A DNA stretch of 64,000 nt from Lachnospiraceae bacterium UBA3689. Lineage in GTDB: Bacteria; Bacillota; Clostridia; Lachnospirales; Lachnospiraceae. A program made the position numbers and the translations under genes. Every line of letters starts with the position of its first letter. The stretch's first letter is position 1. The notes beneath the pieces are model-generated. The model was not told where the DNA came from. It saw only the letters and a list, made by a program, of their open reading frames with translations, and searched no databases. Below are positions 44,235-54,066 of this stretch, piece after piece. The DNA is taken from contig DFIU01000005.1 in assembly GCA_002371465.1 (NCBI GenBank), positions 21,177-85,176 on the forward strand, read 5' to 3'.

Positions 44235-44487
44235 GATACCGCGCCTCCCTTCGTCATAATCAGCATGATTTCTTCTATCGAAGGTCTTTCTATGACGATC
44301 CCCCTTCCCTCCGGCAGTTTTGCTGCCTCATGATCCCAGATCACATCGACAGACAAAGGGTTTTCCCGGCGCCATTCGGACCGACTAACCCCGTGATCGT
44401 CCCCTCCGGACAGGTGAGATCGATGTGATCCAGCCGAAAGGATCCATAAGATTTCATCAGTCCTTTCAGTTCCAAACTATCAGCCAT
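44231..44487 (-). pseudogene. ABC transporter ATPase remnant, deleted after Walker A
   Basis: The frame from 44487 reads MADSLELKGLMKSYGSFRLD and reaches an intact Walker A, GPNGAGKT, then stops at TGA five codons later. In another frame the next bases read SVDVIWDHEAAKLPEG and end at EEIMLIMTKGGAVS-stop, the usual C-terminus of this ATPase type. About 200 residues, including the ABC signature and Walker B, are gone and the two ends are joined out of frame. The original start is preserved, overlapping the GntR gene, and so is the overlap with the permease start. This is a decayed gene, not an assembly of unrelated pieces. Confidence 0.88.
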
Positions 44488-44881
44488 CGGTTATCTCCTT
44501 CTCTCCTTCGTCCTGATCGTACAGCAATTCGATGAAACGGATCAGCTCCGCTCTCGATAACCCATATCTTCGTGACAGTTCGATCAGGTCACGCGCCTTT
44601 TCCTCAATCAGCAGGTCTTTTTCTTCCTCGATCCGCGCGAGGTTACGATCTGATACAAAGGTACCCTTTCCGACCACACTTTCGATCACCTGTTCCCGCT
44701 GCAGACGGTCATAGGCTTTCTGCACGGTCAGAACTCCGATCCTCAGTTCCTTTGCCAGCACCCGCACGGAGGTGATCGGATCGCCCGGCCGTAACTCTCC
44801 GGTCATGACCATATCCTTGATCTGACCTACGATCTGTTCATAGATGGGCTGACTGCTGTTGTGATTGATAATTAGTTCCAT
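44480..44881 (-). CDS. GntR family regulator, YtrA type
   Basis: A 133-residue YtrA-type GntR regulator: winged helix at about 10-75 (PIYEQIVGQIKDMVMTGELR, then the recognition helix near RIGVLTVQKAYDRL) and a short helical tail for dimerisation. Such regulators repress an adjacent ABC exporter operon. Here the ATPase that follows is broken (44231-44487), so the regulator has lost its main target while staying intact. Start has AGGGGACCT ahead. Confidence 0.9.
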   Translation of the reverse strand: MELIINHNSSQPIYEQIVGQIKDMVMTGELRPGDPITSVRVLAKELRIGVLTVQKAYDRLQREQVIESVVGKGTFVSDRNLARIEEEKDLLIEEKARDLIELSRRYGLSRAELIRFIELLYDQDEGEKEITDG

Positions 44882-44905
44882 AGGTCCCCTATCGCTTAAT
44901 AGAAG

Positions 44906-45259
44906 TCACGCCATAGTTTCGATCAGAATCAGGATCAGCGGCAAAGCGATCACCACGATGATCAGGATCAGAATGATCCGGTTCAAGGTTCGGTTCGGTT
45001 TGGGTATCGCTGTGCCGGACTCGAAAGAGAAAGTCCGAATCGGGGCGTAACCATCGAGCAGCTCCTTCGCCCTCTTCAGATCCTCTTCCCCGACCAGAAT
45101 CTGATAGCCCGATGAGGAAATCCCCTCATAGATCCCCATCACTCCACCTTGGGCATAAGCTGCAATCTGATTTTCTTTCAGAAAATTCACAATCTGGTCA
45201 GCCTCTACCGAGCTTGCTGCAAATCCGGCTTTCACCAGTTCCCTTCCATTTGTACTCAT
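44906..45259 (-). CDS. DUF2007 signal-transducing-like protein
   Basis: A 117-residue protein with a DUF2007 domain (about 5-70; SSVEADQIVNFLKENQIAAY, then QILVGEEDLKRAKELLDGY) and one C-terminal hydrophobic anchor (about 92-113). Family function is unknown; it is described as a putative signalling protein. GAGGAGG precedes the ATG. It is 24 bases ahead of the GntR gene on the same strand. Confidence 0.85.
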   Translation of the reverse strand: MSTNGRELVKAGFAASSVEADQIVNFLKENQIAAYAQGGVMGIYEGISSSGYQILVGEEDLKRAKELLDGYAPIRTFSFESGTAIPKPNRTLNRIILILIIVVIALPLILILIETMA

Positions 45260-45555
45260 AGGATCGCCTCCTCTCTATATAATACACTATAATACACTAC
45301 GATACTCTTGTCGATATTCTTCATCGAAAAATCATCATAAAGGCTAACATTTTCAGGCTTCTCCCCGCCGCAATATCTATAGCCCATTTAACTTTAGAGG
45401 ACACTCTTCCACTTTATTCCAAGGACTGCTTTTTCCAATCTGGCATCCTCAAACTGAACGTGAAAAGGACAAATAAACAGGTGCCTGCCAACATCCAATC
45501 GGCAAGCACCTTCTAATTTTCAATATGCTAAAATTTAGCAACCATAATCTCAACC
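45260..45555. other. 296-bp intergenic region with one hairpin
   Basis: Apart from the terminator at 45480-45510 I see no gene. A repeated ACACTA-type sequence near 45285-45300 lies where the promoter of the DUF2007 gene should be. Confidence 0.35.
45480..45510 (-). terminator. Terminator after the ABC exporter genes
   Basis: GGTGCCTGCC (45480-45489) pairs with GGCAAGCACC (45501-45510) with one mismatch and is followed on the minus strand by a T-rich stretch. Confidence 0.65.
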
Positions 45556-47253
45556 TTATCTTCTCCCCCTCGCCAGGATATAGGGGCAGGGCAGGAAAAA
45601 CAGGGCGGAGAGCAGCAGCATACTGACCAGCAGCAGGATAAAGCTGCCCCAAAGACCCCCGAAGAAGACTCCCACTGCCGCGAATACGACGACCACAAGC
45701 AGGGTCATCGAAATCGCGATCATCTGGATCCAGGACCGGATCATGTCCGGCAACTGGGTCGGCAGCAGCAGGGAAATCATCGCGGTCGTAATGGTCATAA
45801 AGAGATCCATGACCATCAGCAGGACAAAACCGCCCAGCGCAAGCGGAAGATCCGGTCTTAAGACCAGACAGATCAAAAGATAGGACGGCAGAATGTTAAG
45901 CACCGATTCCACCAGACCGCTCGCCAGGCTGAAAAGCAGTTTCTTCGCCGGTCTTTCCGGCACCAGATAAATGAAATCGTGTCCCATTTCCTCCGCAAGC
46001 GGATTGCCAAAGGCTCGCAGGAAAACAATAAAGCCCATTCCGATCAGATAGATGATCAGGGTCGTCCATCCCGACTTTATGGCAAAATAATTGAGAACGA
46101 TCAGTCCCGCCGCCACTAAGAGGTAGGTGTTGCAGGTCTTGGTGAACATACCGAGCAGATAGCCATAGCGGCGGTCATGCAGGCTGCGCATCAGGAACAT
46201 CGCTGCGCCCCGCCCATGGGAGAAATTTTTTCTGGTCCGGGCAAAGATGCGGGATAAGAATCCCCGCTTCACTTTCAGCTCGATCTCTGACTTCCCGGTA
46301 TTCTTTCGTTCCAACACGGCCTGATTGCGCTCCGCTCCCGGCAGGGCATCCTCATAGAAGTCCGCCGGCAGACGGCTGGTCAGAACATAGAGCAGGACTG
46401 TCCCCCCAATCGTCATCAAAAGGAAGGTAAATGCAAGTCCCAAATCCCCGGCAATAACCTGAATGCAGAAAGCCGCGAGCCAGCCGATCAAGGGAACCCA
46501 CTGCCAGCTGGCATTTCCAAAGAACTGGCTGACAGCCGCCAGATAGTTGTTTCCATTTGCCCGATAGAAGAAAAAGTATGCCGCTGCCACCAGTAACAGG
46601 ACCGCAATCACGCCCCGTTTGGCAAGTTCCAGCCGCTTCTTTTTTCCGCCCGTCAGCAGCGTATAGGTCAGCACTCCGACCTGCTGGCACATGATCAGAT
46701 TGACCGCCCATGCCAGGAAGAGCAGCAGCGCCTTGGGAACGGAGACACCTGCATTTACCAGATTGGGAATCTGAAAGAGCAGGTAGATGGACGCCACAAC
46801 CTTGGCTCCCATCTGCATGTTCATGCGAAAGAGCAGAACCGCTGTCGGGTGCAGGGGAGCTGTAAACAGGAAATTCACATCCGCCATGTTGAAAATCTGA
46901 GTGCCGCTCTTGTCCGCCGTATAGATGGCATAGAGAAAGGTCACTAAAATGATCACCAGAGGAAGAGCCAGGAGAGCCTTCTTCGCCTGCTCAGTTTGAA
47001 AGCTGCCGCCTCTTTTCGTCTCGCTTTCTTCCACAGCCTCTTCTTCATTTTCCTCATATTCCTGTGACGTCGCTTCCTCATAGGTCTCCGTCCGCTCCCG
47101 CTGCTCAATCACATGACCGATGGAAAAGCCGACGACTCCGCCCAGAAGTCCCATAATGACGATAAAGATCAGGAAAAAGGCAACCCAGGTTCGGAAAATC
47201 TTCTTTAATCCATTGAGAAAGGTATGACCCAGATAATAAAGAGTCAGATTCAT
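45556..47253 (-). CDS. ABC exporter permease, large type
   Basis: A 565-residue membrane protein with about twelve hydrophobic segments, matching the putative ABC exporter family (YthQ-like). A charged stretch near 60-85 follows the first segment. The middle holds FLFTAPLHPTAVLLFRMNMQ, and the DFIYLVPERPAKKLL segment near 435 is typical. Its ATG overlaps the ATPase stop (ATGA), so the two form one exporter. Substrate unknown. Confidence 0.85.
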   Translation of the reverse strand: MNLTLYYLGHTFLNGLKKIFRTWVAFFLIFIVIMGLLGGVVGFSIGHVIEQRERTETYEEATSQEYEENEEEAVEESETKRGGSFQTEQAKKALLALPLVIILVTFLYAIYTADKSGTQIFNMADVNFLFTAPLHPTAVLLFRMNMQMGAKVVASIYLLFQIPNLVNAGVSVPKALLLFLAWAVNLIMCQQVGVLTYTLLTGGKKKRLELAKRGVIAVLLLVAAAYFFFYRANGNNYLAAVSQFFGNASWQWVPLIGWLAAFCIQVIAGDLGLAFTFLLMTIGGTVLLYVLTSRLPADFYEDALPGAERNQAVLERKNTGKSEIELKVKRGFLSRIFARTRKNFSHGRGAAMFLMRSLHDRRYGYLLGMFTKTCNTYLLVAAGLIVLNYFAIKSGWTTLIIYLIGMGFIVFLRAFGNPLAEEMGHDFIYLVPERPAKKLLFSLASGLVESVLNILPSYLLICLVLRPDLPLALGGFVLLMVMDLFMTITTAMISLLLPTQLPDMIRSWIQMIAISMTLLVVVVFAAVGVFFGGLWGSFILLLVSMLLLSALFFLPCPYILARGRR

Positions 47254-47960
47254 GTCGTCTCCTCTCCGGCTTCCGTCAGCCTGAAGAAGAGATCTTCCAG
47301 CGTTTCCCCGCTCGCCATAAGGCTCTCATGCGTCACATTTGCCACAATCCTGCCTGACTGCATGATCAGGGTCTGATCCCAGAAGCCCTCTACCGAATCG
47401 ATGATGTGAGTGGAGATCAGAAGGCTGGAACCGCCCGCCTTCAGCTCCTGAAAAATATTTTTCAGCTCCCGGATCGCATGGGGATCGAGTCCGATCATGG
47501 GCTCATCGAATAAAATGAACTTGGGTCTTGGCAGAAGACCGATACAGATCGACAGCTTCTGCTGCATCCCCTTGGACAGCTCATCCCCGAACTTCTTTTT
47601 CTTATCATCGAGCTGCAAGCGACGCAGGAGGTCCTCCTTATAGTCCCTGTAATCCGTCAGTTTGTAGGCTCTGGCGATAAACTCCAGATGCTCGTCCACG
47701 GTCAGATTGGGATAGAGCGACGGCATCTCGGGCACGTAACCGATCAGCCGTTTTGCCCCTACCGTCGAGGTGTCCATCCCGTCGATGCGGATGCTGCCCT
47801 CATGCCTAAGCAGACCCATAATGGACTTCATCGCCGTCGATTTGCCGGCGCCGTTCGGACCCAGCATGACCGCAATTGTCCCGTCCGGTATGGTAAAGTT
47901 CAGATCGTTGTTGGCGACAACCTTGCCAAACCGCTTTGTCAAACGCTCTGCTTGCAGCAT
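47250..47960 (-). CDS. ABC transporter ATP-binding protein
   Basis: A 236-residue ATPase with Walker A GPNGAGKST near 34, a Q-loop, signature segment LSKGMQQKL near 127, Walker B FILFDEP near 147 and switch His in STHI near 183. AAGGAGA lies upstream of the ATG. It works with the membrane protein directly downstream. Unlike the ATPase remnant at 44231, this gene is intact. Confidence 0.93.
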   Translation of the reverse strand: MLQAERLTKRFGKVVANNDLNFTIPDGTIAVMLGPNGAGKSTAMKSIMGLLRHEGSIRIDGMDTSTVGAKRLIGYVPEMPSLYPNLTVDEHLEFIARAYKLTDYRDYKEDLLRRLQLDDKKKKFGDELSKGMQQKLSICIGLLPRPKFILFDEPMIGLDPHAIRELKNIFQELKAGGSSLLISTHIIDSVEGFWDQTLIMQSGRIVANVTHESLMASGETLEDLFFRLTEAGEETT

Positions 47961-48106
47961 AGTCTTCTCCTTATCAGACAGGGAATTTGCCTCCCCGCCA
48001 CTATTTTTATATTTTTAAGTAGTTTAAAGGGAAGGGAGCTTAAAAGCAAGCAATAGTTTGAGATTTAAGGTGCTTTAAATCCCCGTATTTATATCCCCTT
48101 CCAAAC

Positions 48107-48901
48107 TCATTTCAGCAGCCACTCAATTCCCCTGTGGATATAGGCATTCCAGAATTTCCAGTCATGAACTCCGGGACCCTCCTCATAACAAAAATCCGCC
48201 CCCTGCTCTTCAAAGAAAGTCCGTACCTGCTGATTATTCTGATAGAGAAAATCCTCTGTCCCGATCGCCATGTAGAGTCTCGGGTTCTCCCGTCCTGCCT
48301 GCACATTCTTCTGATACTGCACTTCCGGAGCTGCCTCCGTCCGGTCAAGCCCATTCAAATCACCAAAGACTTCATGGTAATACTCATAGTTGGCGACCCC
48401 ATTATCAAAGCCCGGCTTCCGGTCGGTAATCTCATGGATAATCAGGGCAGGTGACAGGCAGATAGCTCCTGCAAAGGTCTCCGGATAGGCAAGGGCGGTG
48501 TGCATCGCTCCATATCCGCCCATGGACAGACCGCCAATCAGAGTATCCTTACGTTGATCGGAAAGTCCAAAGGTCTTTCTGCTATACTCCACAAGCTCTC
48601 TGCCTACAAAATCCTGATACTTTCTTCCGGTGGCAGCACGGTCAAGGTAGAAGTTATTGCCCCCTGCCGGCATCACAAGAGCAAGATTGTAGAGTCCTGC
48701 CAGGTCCTCTGCCATACCGTTATATTCCCAATCACTGTCATCCCCCGAAAAACCGTGCAGCAGGTACAGGGTCTTCATCGGTCTGTCGTAGTTTGGATTG
48801 CCCTTTTTCATCTCCTTGGGAAAATCATTGGGAAGTACATATCGAAAAGTCGTCTGCCCGGATTGGGCTACGGAATAAAATCTCATTCTGCCAGATGCCA
48901 T
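48107..48901 (-). CDS. Esterase of the alpha/beta hydrolase fold (esterase D-like)
   Basis: A 264-residue cytoplasmic esterase with nucleophile Ser126 in GLSMGG, an oxyanion segment LYLLHGFSGDD near 45, and C-terminal His in GVHDW. The family (PF00756) includes S-formylglutathione hydrolases, feruloyl and acetyl xylan esterases. AGGAGG precedes the ATG. It lies at the end of the LplABC operon region, 163 bases after the NIF3 gene, so removal of ester groups from imported xylan fragments is the best guess. Confidence 0.86.
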   Translation of the reverse strand: MASGRMRFYSVAQSGQTTFRYVLPNDFPKEMKKGNPNYDRPMKTLYLLHGFSGDDSDWEYNGMAEDLAGLYNLALVMPAGGNNFYLDRAATGRKYQDFVGRELVEYSRKTFGLSDQRKDTLIGGLSMGGYGAMHTALAYPETFAGAICLSPALIIHEITDRKPGFDNGVANYEYYHEVFGDLNGLDRTEAAPEVQYQKNVQAGRENPRLYMAIGTEDFLYQNNQQVRTFFEEQGADFCYEEGPGVHDWKFWNAYIHRGIEWLLK

Positions 48902-49064
48902 ATTTATTTCCTCCTATGCTCTTTATCGGTAGCTTGATATTACGCTTATTTCCCGGCTTTTCCAAGCGGATCACCGGCTTTTTACACGATGCCGATTCCT
49001 TGGTAGGAAAGTCGCTTGGAAGGCACCTGCACCATTTTCACAATTCTCTCCGCAATAAGACGGT

Positions 49065-49937
49065 TTATTTTTTTAGTTGAAACTGCCACAAATCTCCGGT
49101 TGGCACGTAGGTAACCGGGACATCCTCGTCTACCAGCGTCTTCAGCCAATCAGCGGCATAACGCGCTCCCAGCTCTTCCCAATTGAAGTGCCCGACGTGA
49201 ATTAAGGCAAGGTCCTTGCCCTGCGTGATCGCGTCTCTGATATAGGAGACCAGGGTCCACTCGATGATCTCCCCGGGCAGAATACACTGAACTCCAGATT
49301 CTTCCATTGCCCGGATCAATTCTGTCGCATAATCGGTGAAATCGCCATCCTCTGTAAAATGTTGCTCGATAAAGGCATCCGGATAGATATGTCCGGCAAT
49401 GGCTAAACGTTTAATCTTCAGATCCGGTTTTCCAAGAAAACGGAGCCCATTCAGTCCAATCCGTTCGATCAGTTCTGTATTGATCCGGTTAAGGGTCATT
49501 TCCTCCGGCAGGTCAACGACATAGCCATAGGGAACGGTCTGGTCCTTTGCCAGATAAGGAAGCCACCCCATATACTTAAGGACACCGGTAAAGATACTGT
49601 CCGGTCTGTGCGCATGCATATGGTCGTGGTCCCTCACAATCACGATTCCATGCTCAATTGCAAACTGAATCTTCTTATCATAGACGCTGCAAGAAAAGCC
49701 CGCTTTCCAATCCGGCCAGTCCGGAGTCAAATAACTCGTCGGCTCATGAACAAAGAGCAGATTAACTCCGAGAGCGGCTGTTTTTTCAAGAACTTCCATC
49801 GTCGGAACAAGCGCCGATACAACTCCCCGACACTCCACATTCGGATCTCCGACCTTGATTCCGTCACAGCCGTCGTAGTCCGGCCCCAGATTTGGATGGT
49901 AGCTCTTAAGATGATCCAAGATCTTCTGTATGGTCAT
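49065..49937 (-). CDS. NIF3-like dinuclear metal protein
   Basis: A 290-residue protein of the NIF3/GTP cyclohydrolase I type 2-like fold, with metal-ligand segments HEPTSYL near 65, RDHDHMHAHRP near 102 and LIHVGHFNWEEL near 247. Function of the family is not settled. It starts 39 bases after the MalG-type permease, inside an oligosaccharide operon, which is an unusual place for it and suggests a hydrolase-like role on a sugar derivative. AAGGAGA precedes the ATG. Confidence 0.83.
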   Translation of the reverse strand: MTIQKILDHLKSYHPNLGPDYDGCDGIKVGDPNVECRGVVSALVPTMEVLEKTAALGVNLLFVHEPTSYLTPDWPDWKAGFSCSVYDKKIQFAIEHGIVIVRDHDHMHAHRPDSIFTGVLKYMGWLPYLAKDQTVPYGYVVDLPEEMTLNRINTELIERIGLNGLRFLGKPDLKIKRLAIAGHIYPDAFIEQHFTEDGDFTDYATELIRAMEESGVQCILPGEIIEWTLVSYIRDAITQGKDLALIHVGHFNWEELGARYAADWLKTLVDEDVPVTYVPTGDLWQFQLKK

Positions 49938-49976
49938 AGTTTCTCCTTGCCTCTAAACAGCTTTGAATTTTAAAGA

Positions 49977-50906
49977 TCAGCCTTTGACAGCCCCTACGAC
50001 AACGCCCTTTACAAAATACTTCTGTACAAAGGGATAGATGATGACAATAGGCAGGATTCCAATCACTGCCATCGACATTCTGACTGCCGTACCCGGGAGA
50101 GTCACCGCACCGGCGCCGACCGCAACTGACGCCGCCCCGCTCTTTAAGAACTGGATATTATTCATAATTCGAATCAACAGGTTCTGGATCCCGAAGTACT
50201 GAGGCTTTTGAATGTAGTAGAGAGCATTGACCCAATCATTCCAGTAAATAAGCGCCGTAAAAAGTGAAATGGTCGCAACGGTCGGAACAGCGAGCGGCAG
50301 AATAATCTTAAAGAAAATGGTCAACTCTGAGGCTCCGTCAATTTTCGCCGATTCAATCAACGCCTCGGGTATACTGTTGGCATAGTAGTTACGCACCAGG
50401 AAGATATTAAAGGCGCTGCAGAGGTAGTTGGGCAAAATTAATGCCCAGATCGTGTTCTTAATATTGAATATCTGTGACCATAACATATAGGAAGGAACAA
50501 CGCCTCCGTTAAAGAGCATGGTGAAGAATACGAAAAATGCAAGCGCTCCTTTAAAGCGAAAATTCTTGCGGCTCATGGGATAGGCAATCATCGTTGTGAT
50601 CAAAACGGAAATCGCCGTTCCAACGATTGTGACAAAGGCAGAAATCCCATACGCCCGGCCGATTACCGACCACTGCTGTGCCATATAGACATAAGCTGCG
50701 GTCGACCACTTTGCCGGAAAGAAGCTGTAGCCATTGGCTAAAAGAGTCTTTTCATCCGTAAAAGACGCAATCACAATCAAAATAATCGGAAGAAGGGCAA
50801 GGACTGAGAAGATCCCCCCGATAATGGTCGCCACCAGGCGAAACCGTTTTGAATCATTGACAACTTTTTTTGTTCTGCCCTCTGAGGGCATTGTTTTCTG
50901 TGCCAT
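49977..50906 (-). CDS. LplC/MalG-type oligosaccharide permease
   Basis: A 309-residue permease of the LplC type, with EAA loop ESAKIDGASELTIFFKI near 205 and six hydrophobic segments. AAGGAGG six bases ahead fixes the ATG at 50906; ten codons of upstream frame overlap it. Pairs with the LplB-type permease directly upstream and the lipoprotein at 55351. Confidence 0.93.
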   Translation of the reverse strand: MAQKTMPSEGRTKKVVNDSKRFRLVATIIGGIFSVLALLPIILIVIASFTDEKTLLANGYSFFPAKWSTAAYVYMAQQWSVIGRAYGISAFVTIVGTAISVLITTMIAYPMSRKNFRFKGALAFFVFFTMLFNGGVVPSYMLWSQIFNIKNTIWALILPNYLCSAFNIFLVRNYYANSIPEALIESAKIDGASELTIFFKIILPLAVPTVATISLFTALIYWNDWVNALYYIQKPQYFGIQNLLIRIMNNIQFLKSGAASVAVGAGAVTLPGTAVRMSMAVIGILPIVIIYPFVQKYFVKGVVVGAVKG

Positions 50907-50916
50907 CCGAACCTCC

Positions 50917-51846
50917 TTAGAACAGTGCATTTTCATGATCGAAACGGCGAACTAATGCATTTGCCGAAACAACAACAATGAAACCAAGAACCGACTGTAC
51001 CAGACCGGCTGCCGCGCTCATGCCCACGTCATTTAATTCCATGAGTCCCCGGTACACATAGGTATCAATCGTCTGAGTCGTCTCATAAAGTGCCCCTGAA
51101 TTCATCGGGACCTGATAAAAGAGACCGAAATCCGAGAAAAAGATTCTGCCCACAGCCATCAGGGTCATAATGATAATCGTAGGTTTGAGCATAGGCAGCG
51201 TAACCTTAAAGATCTGCTGGAGCTTAGTGGCGCCATCCAGGCTTGCCGCCTCATAGACCGACTTATCAATACCGGCAATCGACGCCAGATAAATAATGGA
51301 CATATAGCCGACATTTTTCCACAGGTAGACAAAGATCAGGATAAACGGCCAGTAGCCCTTCTCCATATACCAGGCCACTTCATGACCGCCAAAAAGTTTG
51401 AGTACAGTATTGTTGATAAAGCCGCTGTCCGCGTTGAGGAAGGCGTATACCATATAGGCGATGACAACCCAGCTCATCAGATTAGGCAGCAGCATAGCGG
51501 ACTGGAAGAACTTGGTTCTGATGGAATTTCCCAGTTCACTCAGCAAAATCGCGACAAAGATCGCAAATATCGTACCGAGCACAATGAAAGCAAGATTATA
51601 GAGGAGGGTATTCCTCATCATGGTAAAGGCATCTTTTGTCTGGAAGAGGAACTTAAAATTGTCAAATCCCGACCATTCCGATCCAAAGATTCCCTTCTTG
51701 TAACTAAAGTTCTTAAACGCCAAAAAGATACCGAACATCGGGATATAATTATTGATGAGCAGATAAAGGATGCCCGGTGCCGCAATGAGGAGCAGCGGAC
51801 CGGATTTCGCATATTTTATCTTTGATTTTTTTGTCTTTCCCAGCAT
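50917..51846 (-). CDS. LplB-type oligosaccharide permease
   Basis: A 309-residue permease with the LplB-type start (KSGPLLLIAAPGILYLLINN), six hydrophobic segments and an EAA loop EAASLDGATKLQQIFKVTLP near 205. GAAGGAGA precedes the ATG at 51846. Ten bases separate it from LplC. With the lipoprotein at 55351 it forms an importer of LplABC type, usually used for complex oligosaccharides. Confidence 0.93.
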   Translation of the reverse strand: MLGKTKKSKIKYAKSGPLLLIAAPGILYLLINNYIPMFGIFLAFKNFSYKKGIFGSEWSGFDNFKFLFQTKDAFTMMRNTLLYNLAFIVLGTIFAIFVAILLSELGNSIRTKFFQSAMLLPNLMSWVVIAYMVYAFLNADSGFINNTVLKLFGGHEVAWYMEKGYWPFILIFVYLWKNVGYMSIIYLASIAGIDKSVYEAASLDGATKLQQIFKVTLPMLKPTIIIMTLMAVGRIFFSDFGLFYQVPMNSGALYETTQTIDTYVYRGLMELNDVGMSAAAGLVQSVLGFIVVVSANALVRRFDHENALF

Positions 51847-51964
51847 AAACTCTCCTTCTTTCACTACGAATACAATCTCAACTTATCTTTAGTATAAGTT
51901 CATCCCCCTTCTCCCGCTTTCAAAAATGAGAAAAGCCTTTTTAAAAATAAGCAGGGGGTCCCCT

Positions 51965-53092
51965 TCAACAGTCAAAGATCCGCAAACTTTTCAGATAGGC
52001 AGTCAGTTCCTCCGCCATTTTCCGGTGTCGTTTCTCAGTCGGGTGCATGCAGGCGCCAACGTCATCGGAGAGCGGGATCATCTTCGTAAACTTGAAGCAG
52101 CTCACTCGTTGATCCCCTGTCTCAGCCTTATATGTTTCTACAATCCTGCAGATATCGGAATAATAATAGTAATCGATACTCCCAAGGGCGCAGATGATGT
52201 AGGTGTCCCGACCATTTCTCATCCTGACTTCTTTCAGAAAGCTTCGATAGTCTGCCTTGAACTTCTCATCAACCTGTGTTTGGTCTTCCGCCAACTGCAT
52301 CATTGTTGCATCATTGGTCCCCAAATTGATCACGACAATCTTATTCTGATGCCTTTTAAAATCCCATTCTTCCGCCTGCCTTCCCAACTGATCCGCCAAA
52401 GGTCGGTCTGTATAAACATAGAGTTCATCCATGGTATAGGGAAGCGGGATATTCGCCAAGGGACGGGCAACCGTGATCCCGGAAACGGCGATAAGGGTCG
52501 GATCCATGCCTAAAGCCCTCGCCGTCAAAGCTCCATACGTCATCCAGCCATTTTCATCTGCAGCATGAAATTCCCTATATTCCTCCCTGCTCCTGTTCCC
52601 AAAACCGCAGGTAATCGAATCCCCTATAAATTCAATTCCTCCGTGGGATACCTGACCGGGATAGGAAAACTCCCCTTGACAGCGAAGTCCCTTTACGCCG
52701 ACAAGCGATCCGTTTCCCTCCGTAAGCTTGACCACCTGCAGGCGATGAGACTTTTGGTCATCCCCGCTAAAAAGAACCACCTCCTGGTCTTTCCTGGACA
52801 GGGGCTGTTCCAAATACGGAACTTCATTTCCATCAAGAAAGACTGCTATCCAGGGCCAGTCCCTGATCTTTACCAGACTCTGCTGAAGAGGGGTTTGGGG
52901 ATCCTGTTCCTTCTCCGTTCTGACACCTGGAACTGCCGTAAATTGAAGAGACAGGAAAGTCCCCTTAAAATCAACCGTAAAACCGGAGAGTGTCCAGTCA
53001 AAGTATAAAGTCCCACCGTTTTCGTCCCAATAGGTGCGCCCGTTTCTTTTAAGATAGGGCAGTACCTTACTGATCGTCTCTTTTTCTATCAT
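51965..53092 (-). CDS. CE2-type acetyl xylan esterase
   Basis: A 375-residue protein with an N-terminal jelly-roll (about 15-140) and an SGNH hydrolase domain (about 150-370) with FIGDSITCGFG and nucleophile Ser159, plus a DxxH region near the end. This two-domain order is that of carbohydrate esterase family 2, which removes acetyl groups from xylan and related glycans. No signal peptide, so it acts on imported oligosaccharides. The start lies 26 bases inside the gene upstream, with CAGGAGAAG ahead. Confidence 0.88.
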   Translation of the reverse strand: MIEKETISKVLPYLKRNGRTYWDENGGTLYFDWTLSGFTVDFKGTFLSLQFTAVPGVRTEKEQDPQTPLQQSLVKIRDWPWIAVFLDGNEVPYLEQPLSRKDQEVVLFSGDDQKSHRLQVVKLTEGNGSLVGVKGLRCQGEFSYPGQVSHGGIEFIGDSITCGFGNRSREEYREFHAADENGWMTYGALTARALGMDPTLIAVSGITVARPLANIPLPYTMDELYVYTDRPLADQLGRQAEEWDFKRHQNKIVVINLGTNDATMMQLAEDQTQVDEKFKADYRSFLKEVRMRNGRDTYIICALGSIDYYYYSDICRIVETYKAETGDQRVSCFKFTKMIPLSDDVGACMHPTEKRHRKMAEELTAYLKSLRIFDC

Positions 53093-54065
53093 TCTTCTCC
53101 TGTTCCGCTCCTTGAGCCTTCAGCCATTCATCACAAAGTTCGACCCAATGTCCGATGTGGGGAAGCTTAAGTGTCAGGTCATTTTTCCCATCCGCCAAGC
53201 CCAATCCGTGTGTACCCCCGCTGAAAATATGGAGTTCATACGGAATTCCCGCTTCCTGCAAAGCCCCGGCAAGAACCATGCCCAGGCGACCGTCATCGCT
53301 GGCGGTCTGCCAAATAAAGATAGGAGGTGTGTCGGCGCTGATACACTTCTCAGGTGCCAGAAAGAGCCTTTCGGCAGCCGTTTTCCCAAAATTCATCCCA
53401 TCGTCCGGCAGGATCCCAAAGGGATGGATTACAGAAACATCGGTAAAAGCGCCATAGGCAAGCACCGCCGCATCCGGTCGGCAGGAAAATCGTTCTATGG
53501 GATCATCCGCATCTTTCTTTCCCGTATCAAAGTGGGTGGCACAATTTCCGCAGATCATCCCCCCGGCGGAAAAGCCCATAACATAAACCCGTTTTCCCAG
53601 GTTCCAGGAATTTTCTTTGCTTCTCAGCAGCCGAATCGCTCTTTGCATATCGGCAATGTCGTCAAATCTGGAGTAAGCCGGAGCCAGCCGGTAAGAAAGT
53701 ATCGCCGTGTTGTACCCCAGATCATGAAAAGCCTCTGCGATATTGGGACCCTCCGAACCGGTTCTCCAGTTAAAGCCTCCCCCATGGGCAATCAGAATGG
53801 TATCCGCATCTGCTTTATCTGCCGGAATAAAGACGAGATAGGGTTCATCCTGCCTCGGATCCTTATTCTTCTCATAACCCGGTGCTCCCTCGGCCCATAA
53901 CTGGGTCTTTTCAAAGGGTTCCATCCCCTTATTCCAAAGTTTCAAATTGCCGTCCACATCAAGGGACCCGTCCGCGAGTCGGTGGTAACGGACATTCCGG
54001 ATAAATACATCCTCTTCAACAGCCCTCTTAAGTTCCCTTACATTATTCCAATATTTTTCTTCCAT
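53067..54065 (-). CDS. Alpha/beta hydrolase esterase (BD-FAE/CE10 type)
   Basis: A 332-residue protein with an oxyanion segment HGGGFNWRTG near 95, nucleophile motif GFSAGG near 165, and C-terminal GGTHGLGL supplying the His. It resembles the acetylesterase and CE10/BD-FAE group acting on acetylated sugars. No signal peptide. It follows the SGNH gene by one base and overlaps the CE2 gene by 26 bases, so the three esterases are translated together. Confidence 0.86.
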   Translation of the reverse strand: MEEKYWNNVRELKRAVEEDVFIRNVRYHRLADGSLDVDGNLKLWNKGMEPFEKTQLWAEGAPGYEKNKDPRQDEPYLVFIPADKADADTILIAHGGGFNWRTGSEGPNIAEAFHDLGYNTAILSYRLAPAYSRFDDIADMQRAIRLLRSKENSWNLGKRVYVMGFSAGGMICGNCATHFDTGKKDADDPIERFSCRPDAAVLAYGAFTDVSVIHPFGILPDDGMNFGKTAAERLFLAPEKCISADTPPIFIWQTASDDGRLGMVLAGALQEAGIPYELHIFSGGTHGLGLADGKNDLTLKLPHIGHWVELCDEWLKAQGAEQEKNDRKRDDQ

Positions 54066-54066
54066 A

